A stretch of DNA of 64,000 nucleotides from Enterocloster asparagiformis (GTDB lineage: Bacteria; Bacillota; Clostridia; Lachnospirales; Lachnospiraceae), in assembly GCA_018380885.1 (NCBI GenBank), contig JAGZSY010000011.1:62001-126000 (forward strand). The letters run 5' to 3'. The first letter of the stretch is position 1, and every line of letters begins with the position of its first letter. The notes beneath the pieces are model-generated. The model was not told the DNA's origin. It searched no databases and worked only from the letters and a program-made list of their open reading frames with translations. Shown here piece by piece: positions 52,724 to 59,630 of the stretch. The position numbers were made by a program, and so were the translations under genes.

Positions 52724-53443
52724 ATGATTCATGAATTTTCCAGAACCGGAATGCTCATCGGGGAAGCGGGCCTCAGCGCTCTGAGCGCCAGCCGCGTCGC
52801 AGTTTTCGGCGTGGGCGGCGTGGGCAGCCACGCCATCGAGGCCCTGGCCAGAAGCGGCGTGGGCAGCCTGGCCCTGGTGGACAACGACACCGTTTCCCTG
52901 ACCAATATAAACCGCCAGTCCATCGCCCTGCACAGCACGGTGGGCCGCTACAAAACCCAGGTGATGCGTGAAAAGATCGCCGATATCAATCCACAATGCA
53001 GGGTTTCTGTTTTTGAGACCTTTGTCCTTCCCGACAACCTGGAAGCGCTCTTTGAAAAAATCGGGCCTGTGGACTATATCCTGGACGCCATCGACACCGT
53101 AACGGCCAAGCTGGCCCTGATTACCTACGCTCAGAGCCACCATATCCCCATCATCGCCTCCATGGGCACGGGCAACAAGCTGCACCCTGAGCTGTTCCAA
53201 ATCTCCGACATCTACAAGACCAGCGTCTGCCCCCTGTGCAAGGTCATGCGCAGGGAATTGAAAGCCCGGCAGGTGAAAAAGCTGACCGTGTGCTGGTCTC
53301 CCGAGATTCCGCTGGTTCCCGGCCCCACCGAGGAGGACACCGGAGCCCGCCGCGCCACTCCCGGAAGCATCGCCTTCGTGCCGCCCGTGGCCGGACTGCT
53401 CATCGCAGGCAAGATTGTGCGCGATCTCTGCGGGTTGGAATAG
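52724..53443 (+). CDS. tcdA: tRNA threonylcarbamoyladenosine dehydratase TcdA
   Basis: The start at 52724 (MIHEFSRTG) follows AAAGGAGA. The 239-residue E1-like protein has the ThiF/MoeB nucleotide site VFGVGGVGSHAIEALARSG, DNDTVSLTNINRQ, DAIDTVTAK, and C-terminal SVCPLCKVMRRELKAR and PGSIAFVPPVAGLLIAG. TcdA converts t6A37 to its cyclic form ct6A in tRNA. It is convergent with the repeat-rich MarR regulator and has its own promoter region, not clearly defined. Confidence 0.88.
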   Translation: MIHEFSRTGMLIGEAGLSALSASRVAVFGVGGVGSHAIEALARSGVGSLALVDNDTVSLTNINRQSIALHSTVGRYKTQVMREKIADINPQCRVSVFETFVLPDNLEALFEKIGPVDYILDAIDTVTAKLALITYAQSHHIPIIASMGTGNKLHPELFQISDIYKTSVCPLCKVMRRELKARQVKKLTVCWSPEIPLVPGPTEEDTGARRATPGSIAFVPPVAGLLIAGKIVRDLCGLE

Positions 53444-53662
53444 AGGCGGAATAGGGACGGACAAGCCTGCGCTCCGCGCCCCGCGGCGTGGGAAGGACAT
53501 GGAAAAGGCGGGCTGCAACGCAACGGCTGCCAGCCCTCCTGACTGATGGATATGAGGAACTGCCGCTTGGGCCTACGGTTCCTTATTGTATACAATTGAT
53601 CCGCCGGTTATACCGGCTTCCCGCCGCCTTGCATTGTTTTGCCGAGGCGATCAACAACGGCT

Positions 53663-55162
53663 TCAAGCCTCACCGCGCTCTGCGTTTTCTCCAGCGTCGT
53701 AATCGGGCCGCGCTTCTTCCGCGCTGTTGTCTAAACCCGCAACCTCCTCGCGGGGCTTTGCTTCCTCTTCACCGCGCGCCTGAGGAATCCCGGTGCCGGA
53801 CTCCCGGCTCTCTTCCCCAGGCTTTAAGCCCATTTCGCGGGTTTCTTCCCGGCTCTCCGCTTCATCGCGGTCCGCTCCCATTTCATCGCCGTGTTCCGGC
53901 CACATCCTTCCGTCGAATCCGGGATGCATTCCCGGGCGCTCCGCCCCGCCCCGGCCGCCGCGCCAAGTCCTCATCTCCGGATGGACCTCCGCCTCGTTCC
54001 GGCCATGGGCCCCCGGCTGTCTCCCCGGATGCCCTCCTGGGCCCCGGCCGCCGCGTGGTCCGCCGCTTCTTCCGCCAGGGCGTCCATCCGGCATTTCCCC
54101 GCCGTGCGGGCCTCTCCCCCTGCCGCCTCCGCGGGGACCTGGCCCTTTCCGGCCTTCCGGACCGTGAGGCCCCGCCTCGGCCGGACGTGGCCAGGACTCC
54201 ATCATCTTTCCCAGCAGCTGGGATAACTGCTGCTTTTCCTCCTCAGACAGAGCCGAAAACATTTCTACCATCATCTGACTGTGCCCCTCCCGGAAGCTTT
54301 GGGCGGCATTTTCACCGTCCTCCGTCAGCTCCAGATTGATCTGCCTGCGGTCGCGCTCATTCTGACGCCTCCTGATATACCCGCCGGCTTCCACCTTGCT
54401 GAGAATCTCACTCAGGGACCCCGGTTGAACTCCCAGCATATCCTGAAGCTCCCGCTGGGTAAGTCCCCCTCGCTCGCTCAGCAGGGACAAAATCCGCTGC
54501 TGGCCCGATTTCTGGCCCATACCATAGCGGAAATAATGCCCGCAGGCCCGAAGCTGCATGACCAGCTTCTCCTCCAGCGTCAGGGATTCACAGTTCCACC
54601 CCATATGACCTCTATGCTCTTCACGGTTTCCGGGCTCAGGATGCTCCGGGTGCTCCCCATGTGCTCCGAGGCCTCCGCGCCCCGGACGCCCCGGGTATTC
54701 CCCATATTCTCCATGGCCTCCGCGCCCCGGATGCCCCGGATATTCCCCTGGTTCTCCGAGACCTCCGCGCCCCGGATGCCCCGGGTGTTCCCCACATTCT
54801 CCATGGCCTCCGCGCCCCGGATGCCCCGGGTATTCCCCACATTCTCCACGGCCTCCGCGCCCCGGATGCCCCGGGCGCTCCCCACATTCTCCACGGCCTC
54901 CACGCCCCGGATGCCTCGGGCGCTCCTCATGATCTCCACATCCCGGGCGCCCGGCGTGCCTCCCGTGTCCGGCGTGCTCCCTGTACCGGCCATATTCTCC
55001 GCCCGTTTCATCTCCCCGGCCTTCCGCCTGCTCAGCCGGGCAGCCGTCCTTCTCAAAAAAGCGCAGCCCCTTTGTGCATTGCAGCGCATCTGCCGGACAA
55101 TGTCTGGGACACTCCGGGCAGGTATTCCTCTCTGTATTCTCATTCATCGTGTTTTCGTTCAT
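53663..55162 (-). CDS. MarR-family regulator with repeat-rich N- and C-terminal extensions
   Basis: The start at 55162 (MNENTMNENTERN) follows AAAGGAG; 499 residues. N-terminus: a Cys cluster CPECPRHC followed by C29 (C15, C18, C22, C29), possibly metal-binding. Then six tandem 15-residue repeats like HPGRGGRGECGEYPG (residues 84-173). Residues ~195-315 form a MarR winged-helix domain: GQQRILSLLSERGGLTQREL, VQPGSLSEILSKVEAGGYI, RQNERDRRQINLELTEDG. The last ~170 residues are Gly/Arg/His/Glu-rich and probably disordered. MarR proteins are usually 140-160 residues. The gene stands alone with a strong autoregulated-looking promoter. Effector unknown; redox or metal sensing is suggested by Cys/His content. 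Confidence 0.85.
   Translation of the reverse strand: MNENTMNENTERNTCPECPRHCPADALQCTKGLRFFEKDGCPAEQAEGRGDETGGEYGRYREHAGHGRHAGRPGCGDHEERPRHPGRGGRGECGERPGHPGRGGRGECGEYPGHPGRGGHGECGEHPGHPGRGGLGEPGEYPGHPGRGGHGEYGEYPGRPGRGGLGAHGEHPEHPEPGNREEHRGHMGWNCESLTLEEKLVMQLRACGHYFRYGMGQKSGQQRILSLLSERGGLTQRELQDMLGVQPGSLSEILSKVEAGGYIRRRQNERDRRQINLELTEDGENAAQSFREGHSQMMVEMFSALSEEEKQQLSQLLGKMMESWPRPAEAGPHGPEGRKGPGPRGGGRGRGPHGGEMPDGRPGGRSGGPRGGRGPGGHPGRQPGAHGRNEAEVHPEMRTWRGGRGGAERPGMHPGFDGRMWPEHGDEMGADRDEAESREETREMGLKPGEESRESGTGIPQARGEEEAKPREEVAGLDNSAEEARPDYDAGENAERGEA
54644..54913. repeat. Six 45-bp tandem repeats inside the MarR gene
   Basis: Six copies of a 45-bp unit encode HPGRGG-x-GE-x-GE-x-PG repeats. The units are nearly identical, suggesting recent expansion and likely length variation between strains. 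This is coding repeat DNA, not CRISPR. Confidence 0.9.
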
Positions 55163-55202
55163 GATATCCACTCCTTTTCAAACAAAACCATTGTCTCGTG
55201 TC

Positions 55203-55272
55203 ATTTAATTAGGTACCTTGATATTTGCATTATAAAGCGTCCGCTTCAAAATGTCAAGGTACCTAATTAAAT
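55203..55272. promoter_or_regulatory. Two 19-bp inverted operator arms bracketing the marR promoter
   Basis: ATTTAATTAGGTACCTTGA (55203-55221) and its exact reverse complement (55254-55272), each containing the palindrome AGGTACCT, are 32 bases apart. One overlaps the -35 box; the other covers the expected transcription start. The arrangement predicts tight autorepression. Confidence 0.85.
55229..55257 (-). promoter_or_regulatory. Perfect consensus sigma-A promoter of the marR gene
   Basis: Minus strand: -35 TTGACA (55252-55257), 17-base spacer, -10 TATAAT (55229-55234), both boxes identical to consensus. Transcription should start near 55222. Confidence 0.9.
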
Positions 55273-55358
55273 ATTTTTATCTATATCAGTCTGCCTGATC
55301 CGCTCTGTTAAAGCTAATCAACGCTTCCACGACAAAAGAGAAATCATTTTCCCCCCGC

Positions 55359-55385
55359 AAAAAAGGCCCCGGCAGCGCCGAAGCC
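55359..55385 (-). terminator. Intrinsic terminator after the 55463-55936 gene
   Basis: Minus-strand stem GGCTTCGGC/GCCGGGGCC (9 bp with U-G pairs, 3-base loop) followed by TTTTTT. It shields the marR promoter from upstream transcription. Confidence 0.7.
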
Positions 55386-55462
55386 ATATATCCCATATTC
55401 CCCTTAAATCTCTTGGTTCTTCATCATCTTATAAATTTATCCAATTTTAATCCAATCCCTAA

Positions 55463-55936
55463 TTAGACGGCTGCCTTTGCCTCGCTCAATAACAATTTTT
55501 TGACATAGGGTTTATTTTCCTCGCTGAGCAAAAACATAAACGCGCTGTTGCGGCATTTTTGCAGCCGCTCCCCTTTGAAGATAAAGTCGTAGCCCATGGA
55601 ACATTTCTGGTTGCAGGCGGCCGGGTCCAACAGGCGCTTGCACAAAGGCGCGGCCTGGATGGTCTGTGCCATCTCATCGGGCAGCGTCTTTAAGACGTCC
55701 AAATATTGGGCCACATGGCTGGCGTAAATACGGGCCACGAGCCCCTTCTTGCGAAATACAAAATTGACAATCGCTTTTTTATTCAGGCTGTAAGTGACGA
55801 CATAACCGCTCTTAGCCAGCTTCACCTCTATCTTACATCCAAGTTTTGTCAACTCATCGTGCAGTCCGCTCACAAAATCCTTGTTTTCCTCCTGGACAGA
55901 ACCTAAAAAATCATGAAACGTGTATTTTTCACTCAT
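55463..55936 (-). CDS. Conserved cytoplasmic protein of unknown function
   Basis: The 157-residue soluble protein has a helical N-terminus, a beta region KLGCKIEVKLAKSGYVVTYS then AIVNFVFRKKGLVARIYASH, and a C-terminal part with cysteines in CKRLLDPAACNQKCSMGYDF and a final CRNSAF. The C-x8-C-x3-C...C pattern could bind zinc or be structural. It stands alone upstream of the MarR gene. I do not recognise the family; homologs probably occur in related Clostridia. Confidence 0.7.
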   Translation of the reverse strand: MSEKYTFHDFLGSVQEENKDFVSGLHDELTKLGCKIEVKLAKSGYVVTYSLNKKAIVNFVFRKKGLVARIYASHVAQYLDVLKTLPDEMAQTIQAAPLCKRLLDPAACNQKCSMGYDFIFKGERLQKCRNSAFMFLLSEENKPYVKKLLLSEAKAAV

Positions 55937-56156
55937 TGTATCATCACTCCCTGCGGTTCTTGATCCGCTCTTTTCATTTACTATCCAAATCGTATTTTTC
56001 AGATAGCGCCAACGCCGTCCCTGTTCCCGATATCGAACTCTCCCCGCGTAATTAACAATTATAATGCCAAAGCCTCATTTTGTATTGTAAAAAAACGTCA
56101 TCCCTTCCCGCTGCTTATAGGATAGCCGGTCCGGAGCCGGCGTATCCCGCCGATGC

Positions 56157-56192
56157 AAAAAAGGAAGGCCGCCTCTCTTGGGGCGCGCCTCC
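56157..56192 (-). terminator. Probable terminator downstream of yitT-like gene
   Basis: Minus-strand GC-rich imperfect stem (plus arms 56163-56173 and 56182-56192) followed by TTTTTT. Stem pairing is imperfect, so confidence is limited. Confidence 0.45.
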
Positions 56193-56222
56193 CTCACCGT
56201 TTCCAACGTTCACCCGGCCGCC

Positions 56223-57122
56223 TCACTCCAGCGGCTTGCGGTAAAACCGTCCCACGAACCGCTCGGTTTTCAGGACGTTGATTATCACATGCTCATCCGC
56301 GTGACGGATCAGATGGATGGCATCCGTGGACTCATAGGACGAGAGCACGGTGTTCAGAATATACATTTTCTTTTTGCTGTACCCGCCGTAAGCCTCCACA
56401 CAGGAAATTCCGTGGTGGAAATGGTGGATGTAGGCGTCGATCACCTCCGGTCCCTTTACGGTGGTCACCTGCAAGGTCACCTGATCGTACCGGTGGTGGA
56501 AGGCAGAAATCATGCGGGTGGAAATAAATTGGAAAATAATGGAGTACCCCGCATACTTCCAGCCGAAAATGCTGCCGTAGATAAAGTACATCACGGCATT
56601 TCCAAAAAATACCCAGGTCCAGATAGACCGGCCTGTCCGGTTGGACACGTACAGCGCGATAAAGTCCGTTCCTCCGGTGGAGGCGTTTCCCCGCAGCGCC
56701 ACCACAATGGAGGCTCCCCAGATCACGCCTCCGAAAATGACGTTGAGCACCTCGTCGTTGAAGATGGGCGAGAAGATGAACAGTTGGAGAAACAGGCTGC
56801 ACAGCACCACCTGAATCAGCGAAAAAGCGGTGAACCGCAGGCTGATACCCCTGCAGCACAGCACAGCCACCGGGATGTTAAACAGCAGCATGGTCAGCTG
56901 CATGGGGATATTGAACCCCCGCAGCATCCCCAAACGCTCCACCAGCATGGCAAGTCCGGTAAATCCCCCGGAAATAATCCCGGTCGGCCGGGCAAATACC
57001 TGCAGCACATAGGACTGGATCAAGGCCGAGAAAATGACGGCCAGCAGCGTGATGGTGTAACGGACCTCCCTCCGGTGTTTTAGGTATTCAATATAATCAC
57101 TGATCATACGGATTCGATTCAT
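56223..57122 (-). CDS. YitT-family membrane protein (DUF2179)
   Basis: The start at 57122 (MNRIRMISDYIEY) follows TGGAGT. The 299-residue protein has five to six N-terminal helices with the family pattern ARPTGIISGGFTGLAML and LRGNASTGGTDFIALYV, and a C-terminal cytoplasmic DUF2179 domain (VTTVKGPEVIDAYIHHFHHG, ADEHVIINVLKTERFVGRFY). The transported or sensed molecule of YitT proteins is not known. It lies 64 bases downstream of the Rrf2 regulator in the same direction. Confidence 0.88.
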   Translation of the reverse strand: MNRIRMISDYIEYLKHRREVRYTITLLAVIFSALIQSYVLQVFARPTGIISGGFTGLAMLVERLGMLRGFNIPMQLTMLLFNIPVAVLCCRGISLRFTAFSLIQVVLCSLFLQLFIFSPIFNDEVLNVIFGGVIWGASIVVALRGNASTGGTDFIALYVSNRTGRSIWTWVFFGNAVMYFIYGSIFGWKYAGYSIIFQFISTRMISAFHHRYDQVTLQVTTVKGPEVIDAYIHHFHHGISCVEAYGGYSKKKMYILNTVLSSYESTDAIHLIRHADEHVIINVLKTERFVGRFYRKPLE

Positions 57123-57186
57123 GAGCGGAACTCCAGTCAATCTCATATTTCAGGAGAAAACAGGGCCGCCCCCAAACCGCAGCGCG

Positions 57187-57621
57187 TCAGATCACATAAT
57201 TGTCCTGCATGGCCTTCTGCCACTGCACCAGATCGTCCAGCGTATAGCGGTCCACCACGTCCTTGATGGCCCCGTCCAGCTCCTTCCAGAGCTTTAAGGT
57301 CACGCATTCCTGCTGGCGCGTGCAGGGGTTATCGTCCCCTGTGAGGCAGTCCACCGGCGCTAAGCTTCCCTCGGTCACCCGCAGAATCATGCCCACCGTG
57401 TAGTCTTTCGCCGGGCGGGACAGATAATATCCCCCCTGGTTTCCCCGGATACTGCGGACATAGCCCGCTCTGGATAGTATGGATATAATCTGCTCTAAAT
57501 ATTTGCCGGAAATGTCCTGGCGTTTTGCAATGTCTTTTATTTTAACAGGCTCCCCGTCCGCATGGAGCGCCAGGTCTACCATGGTGCGCAGGGCGTAGCG
57601 CCCTTTTGTGGATATCAGCAT
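57187..57621 (-). CDS. Rrf2-family (IscR-like) transcriptional regulator
   Basis: The 144-residue regulator starts MLISTKGRYALRTMVDLAL, typical of Rrf2 proteins, with winged-helix IKDIAKRQDISGKYLEQIIS and wing RSIRGNQGGYYLSRPAKDY. Three cysteines in CLTGDDNPCTRQQEC match the Fe-S ligand loop of IscR. It may therefore sense Fe-S status. No isc/suf genes are near; only yitT follows. A promoter with a short dyad lies just upstream (57664-57693). Confidence 0.9.
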   Translation of the reverse strand: MLISTKGRYALRTMVDLALHADGEPVKIKDIAKRQDISGKYLEQIISILSRAGYVRSIRGNQGGYYLSRPAKDYTVGMILRVTEGSLAPVDCLTGDDNPCTRQQECVTLKLWKELDGAIKDVVDRYTLDDLVQWQKAMQDNYVI

Positions 57622-57663
57622 AATTTGTCACATCCTTTAATCGTCATTGTCGGTAATATGAAT

Positions 57664-57693
57664 ATCATACTATTCCTGTAGGAAATATGTCAA
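57664..57693 (-). promoter_or_regulatory. Promoter of the Rrf2 gene with overlapping dyad
   Basis: Minus strand: -35 TTGACA (57688-57693), 18-base spacer, -10 TATGAT (57664-57669). The spacer holds TTCCT-GT-AGGAA (57673-57684), a candidate autoregulatory site. Confidence 0.65.
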
Positions 57694-57711
57694 TAGGGTT
57701 TTGGCCGCCCG

Positions 57712-57927
57712 CAAAAATAAAGACAGACAGCCGCTTCTATACAAGCATAAAGCGGCTGCCTGTCTTCATTTTTACGCTAGCAATAAATTGCCGACGCGTA
57801 AGTAGAAGCTGCCTTTCCCCCACAGAAAGCAGCTTCTGGTCACGATCTTATACCGTCACACTATTTAGTTTATCTGGCATCCCCATACCAAACAAAACAT
57901 TGTAAGGCACTCCGTTGTGCTTCTTAC
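57712..57927 (-). ncRNA. Candidate stand-alone small RNA, about 216 nt, six hairpins
   Basis: Bounded by a consensus promoter (57934-57962) and a strong intrinsic terminator. In minus-strand order it contains: TGTAAG-GCAC/GTGC-CTTACA; TGGTAT/ATGCCA; a weak CGGT/ATCG stem; AGAAGCTGC...GCAGCTTCT; TTACGC-GCAA/TTGC-GCGTAA; and a 17-bp terminator stem AAGACAGGCAGCCGCTT with G-U pairing, followed by TTATTTTT. It lies in the 506-base gap 57622-58127 between divergent genes. I cannot match it to 6S, SRP, tmRNA or RNase P RNA. It is separate from the Rrf2 promoter. A leader/attenuator role cannot be fully excluded. Confidence 0.7.
57865..57900 (-). CDS. 11-codon micro-ORF within the candidate small RNA
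   Basis: ATG at 57900 to TAA at 57865 encodes MFCLVWGCQIN, preceded by GGAG nine bases before the ATG. It is hydrophobic with two Cys and a Trp. It may be a leader peptide or chance; its overlap with the second hairpin could link translation to folding. Confidence 0.3.
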   Translation of the reverse strand: MFCLVWGCQIN

Positions 57928-57933
57928 AGACAC

Positions 57934-57962
57934 ACTATAGCATCCCAGGGGTATTTTGTCAA
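57934..57962 (-). promoter_or_regulatory. Sigma-A promoter of the candidate small RNA
   Basis: Minus strand: -35 TTGACA (57957-57962), 17-base spacer, -10 TATAGT (57934-57939); start expected near 57927. Confidence 0.8.
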
Positions 57963-58037
57963 TAATTTTTGTGCAATTTAGTGAATTGCGACCTGTTTCG
58001 ACATTATTTTTATATTAAATTTCCGCGAACGTCCGTC

Positions 58038-58086
58038 ATGCAAAGACACTTGTCTTTTGCATAATTTCTCTGGGTGTGCGCATACT
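58038..58086 (+). promoter_or_regulatory. Forespore (sigma-G/F type) promoter with dyad over the -35 box
   Basis: TGCATA (58058-58063), 17-base spacer, CATACT (58081-58086): a good match to the sigma-G/sigma-F pattern gHATR-N17/18-CATxHTA except for the last base. ATGCAAAGACA (58038-58048) and TGTCTTTTGCAT (58051-58062) form an almost perfect dyad overlapping the -35 box. It suits the germination gene that starts at 58128. Confidence 0.7.
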
Positions 58087-58127
58087 CTTCTTAGACTTAT
58101 TTTTATAGCGCTTTAAGGAGGAACTTC

Positions 58128-59537
58128 ATGGAATTTTCAAAAAACCTGCAGGATAATATCGACTATCTTCACAAAAAGTTAAATGTACAGGACAATTTCG
58201 ATGTGGTCTACCGGACCCTTCAGATCGGCGGCCGGACAGCCTGTCTTTATTTTATAGATGGCTTTGCGAAGGATGATACCCTGCTGAAAATCCTCCAGGT
58301 ATTCAGCACAGTCAAGGCGGACGCCATGCCGGAGGACGCCCACGGGTTCACGAAGCGCTACGTGCCCTACGGCGAGGTGGGTCTGGTCAAAAAGGACACG
58401 GACATGATCGTTCAGCTCCTGTCCGGCGTCTCCTGCCTGCTGATCGACGGGTACGATGCCTGCATCACAATCGACGCCCGCACGTATCCCTCCCGCGGCG
58501 TCAGCGAGCCGGAAAAGGACAAGGTCATGCGCGGTTCCCGGGACGGCTTTGTGGAAACACTGGTGTTCAACACCGCCCTGATCCGGCGGCGCATCCGCGA
58601 TCCCAAGCTGACCATGGAAATCATGACCGCTGGGGAGAGCTCCCACACGGACATCGCCATCTGCTATATGCAAAACCGGGTGGACAAGCCCCTCCTAGAC
58701 AAAATCAAGCAGCGGATTCAAAACCTCGAGGTGGATGCCCTGACCATGAACCAGGAGAGCTTAGCCGAGTGTATTTATCCCCACAAATGGTTTAATCCCT
58801 TCCCCAAATTCAAGTTCTCCGAGCGGCCCGACACCGCGGCCGCCTCGGTGCTGGAGGGTAATATCATCATCCTGGTGGACAATTCCCCCTCCGCCATGAT
58901 CCTGCCCTCCTCCGTGTTCGACATCATCGAGGAGGCGGACGATTACTATTTCCCGCCCATCACAGGCACCTATTTGCGCCTGTCCCGCATGTTCATCTCC
59001 CTCCTCTCCCTGCTGCTGACGCCCATCTGGCTTATGCTCATGCAGAACCCGGACCTGATTCCCTCCTGGCTGGCCTTTATCCGGGTGTCGGACCCCTTAA
59101 ACGTGCCCCTGATCTGGCAGCTTTTGATTCTGGAATTTGCCATCGACGGGCTGCGGCTGGCGGCGGTGAACACCCCCAACATGCTGACCACGCCGCTGAG
59201 TGTGATCGCCGGTATCGTGCTGGGCGAGTACGCGGTGAAGTCGGGCTGGTTCAACAGCGAAACCATGCTGTACATGGCCTTTGTGACCATCGCCAACTAC
59301 TCCCAGGCCAGCTTTGAGCTGGGCTACGCCATGAAATTTATGCGGATTATCATCCTGATCCTCACCGCCATATTCAACATCTGGGGATTTGCGGCTGGCG
59401 TAATCATCTCCTTCTGCGCCATCGTGTTCAACAAGACAATTGCCGGCAAGAGTTATATCTACCCCCTGATTCCCTTCAGCTTCTCCGAACTGAAAAAGCG
59501 GTTCCTGCGCGGGCGGCTCCCCCACGCGGAGAAATAA
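58128..59537 (+). CDS. GerA/SpoVAF-family spore germination protein
   Basis: The start follows TAAGGAGGAAC. The 469-residue protein has a soluble N-terminal domain of about 280 residues (VKADAMPEDAHGFTKRYVPY, LLSGVSCLLIDGYDACITID), then five or so membrane helices with the family motif PPITGTYLRLSRMF and the ending SYIYPLIPFSFSELKKRF. It resembles GerA-type receptor A subunits, especially SpoVAF, which sits in the spore inner membrane. No spoVA or other ger genes are adjacent. Its forespore-type promoter supports sporulation-linked expression. Confidence 0.9.
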   Translation: MEFSKNLQDNIDYLHKKLNVQDNFDVVYRTLQIGGRTACLYFIDGFAKDDTLLKILQVFSTVKADAMPEDAHGFTKRYVPYGEVGLVKKDTDMIVQLLSGVSCLLIDGYDACITIDARTYPSRGVSEPEKDKVMRGSRDGFVETLVFNTALIRRRIRDPKLTMEIMTAGESSHTDIAICYMQNRVDKPLLDKIKQRIQNLEVDALTMNQESLAECIYPHKWFNPFPKFKFSERPDTAAASVLEGNIIILVDNSPSAMILPSSVFDIIEEADDYYFPPITGTYLRLSRMFISLLSLLLTPIWLMLMQNPDLIPSWLAFIRVSDPLNVPLIWQLLILEFAIDGLRLAAVNTPNMLTTPLSVIAGIVLGEYAVKSGWFNSETMLYMAFVTIANYSQASFELGYAMKFMRIIILILTAIFNIWGFAAGVIISFCAIVFNKTIAGKSYIYPLIPFSFSELKKRFLRGRLPHAEK

Positions 59538-59551
59538 ACAGCCCTCAGGCC

Positions 59552-59600
59552 AAAACGGGCCGGATTCGCGGACAGCCTCTGCTGCCCCCGAATCCGGCCC
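59552..59600 (-). terminator. Terminator of galT
   Basis: Perfect 12-bp stem GGGCCGGATTCG (59557-59568) and CGAATCCGGCCC (59589-59600); on the minus strand it is followed by GTTTTGG. It lies between convergent genes and may also end the germination gene transcript. Confidence 0.7.
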
Positions 59601-59630
59601 TACTCAATTTACCTCATATTTCCCGGCGGC

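Noticed and set aside
53488..54339. 283-codon plus-strand open frame opposite the MarR gene
   Set aside because: Pro/Arg/Ser-rich shadow of the Gly/Arg-rich tail, with no ribosome site.
54644..54913. Regular 45-bp repeats that could suggest a CRISPR array
   Set aside because: The copies are contiguous with no unique spacers, stay in one reading frame and encode 15-residue protein repeats.
55203..55272. 19-bp inverted repeats as ends of a small mobile element
   Set aside because: Only 32 bases separate them and they contain a perfect sigma-A promoter; there is no target duplication or transposase, so operators are the better reading.
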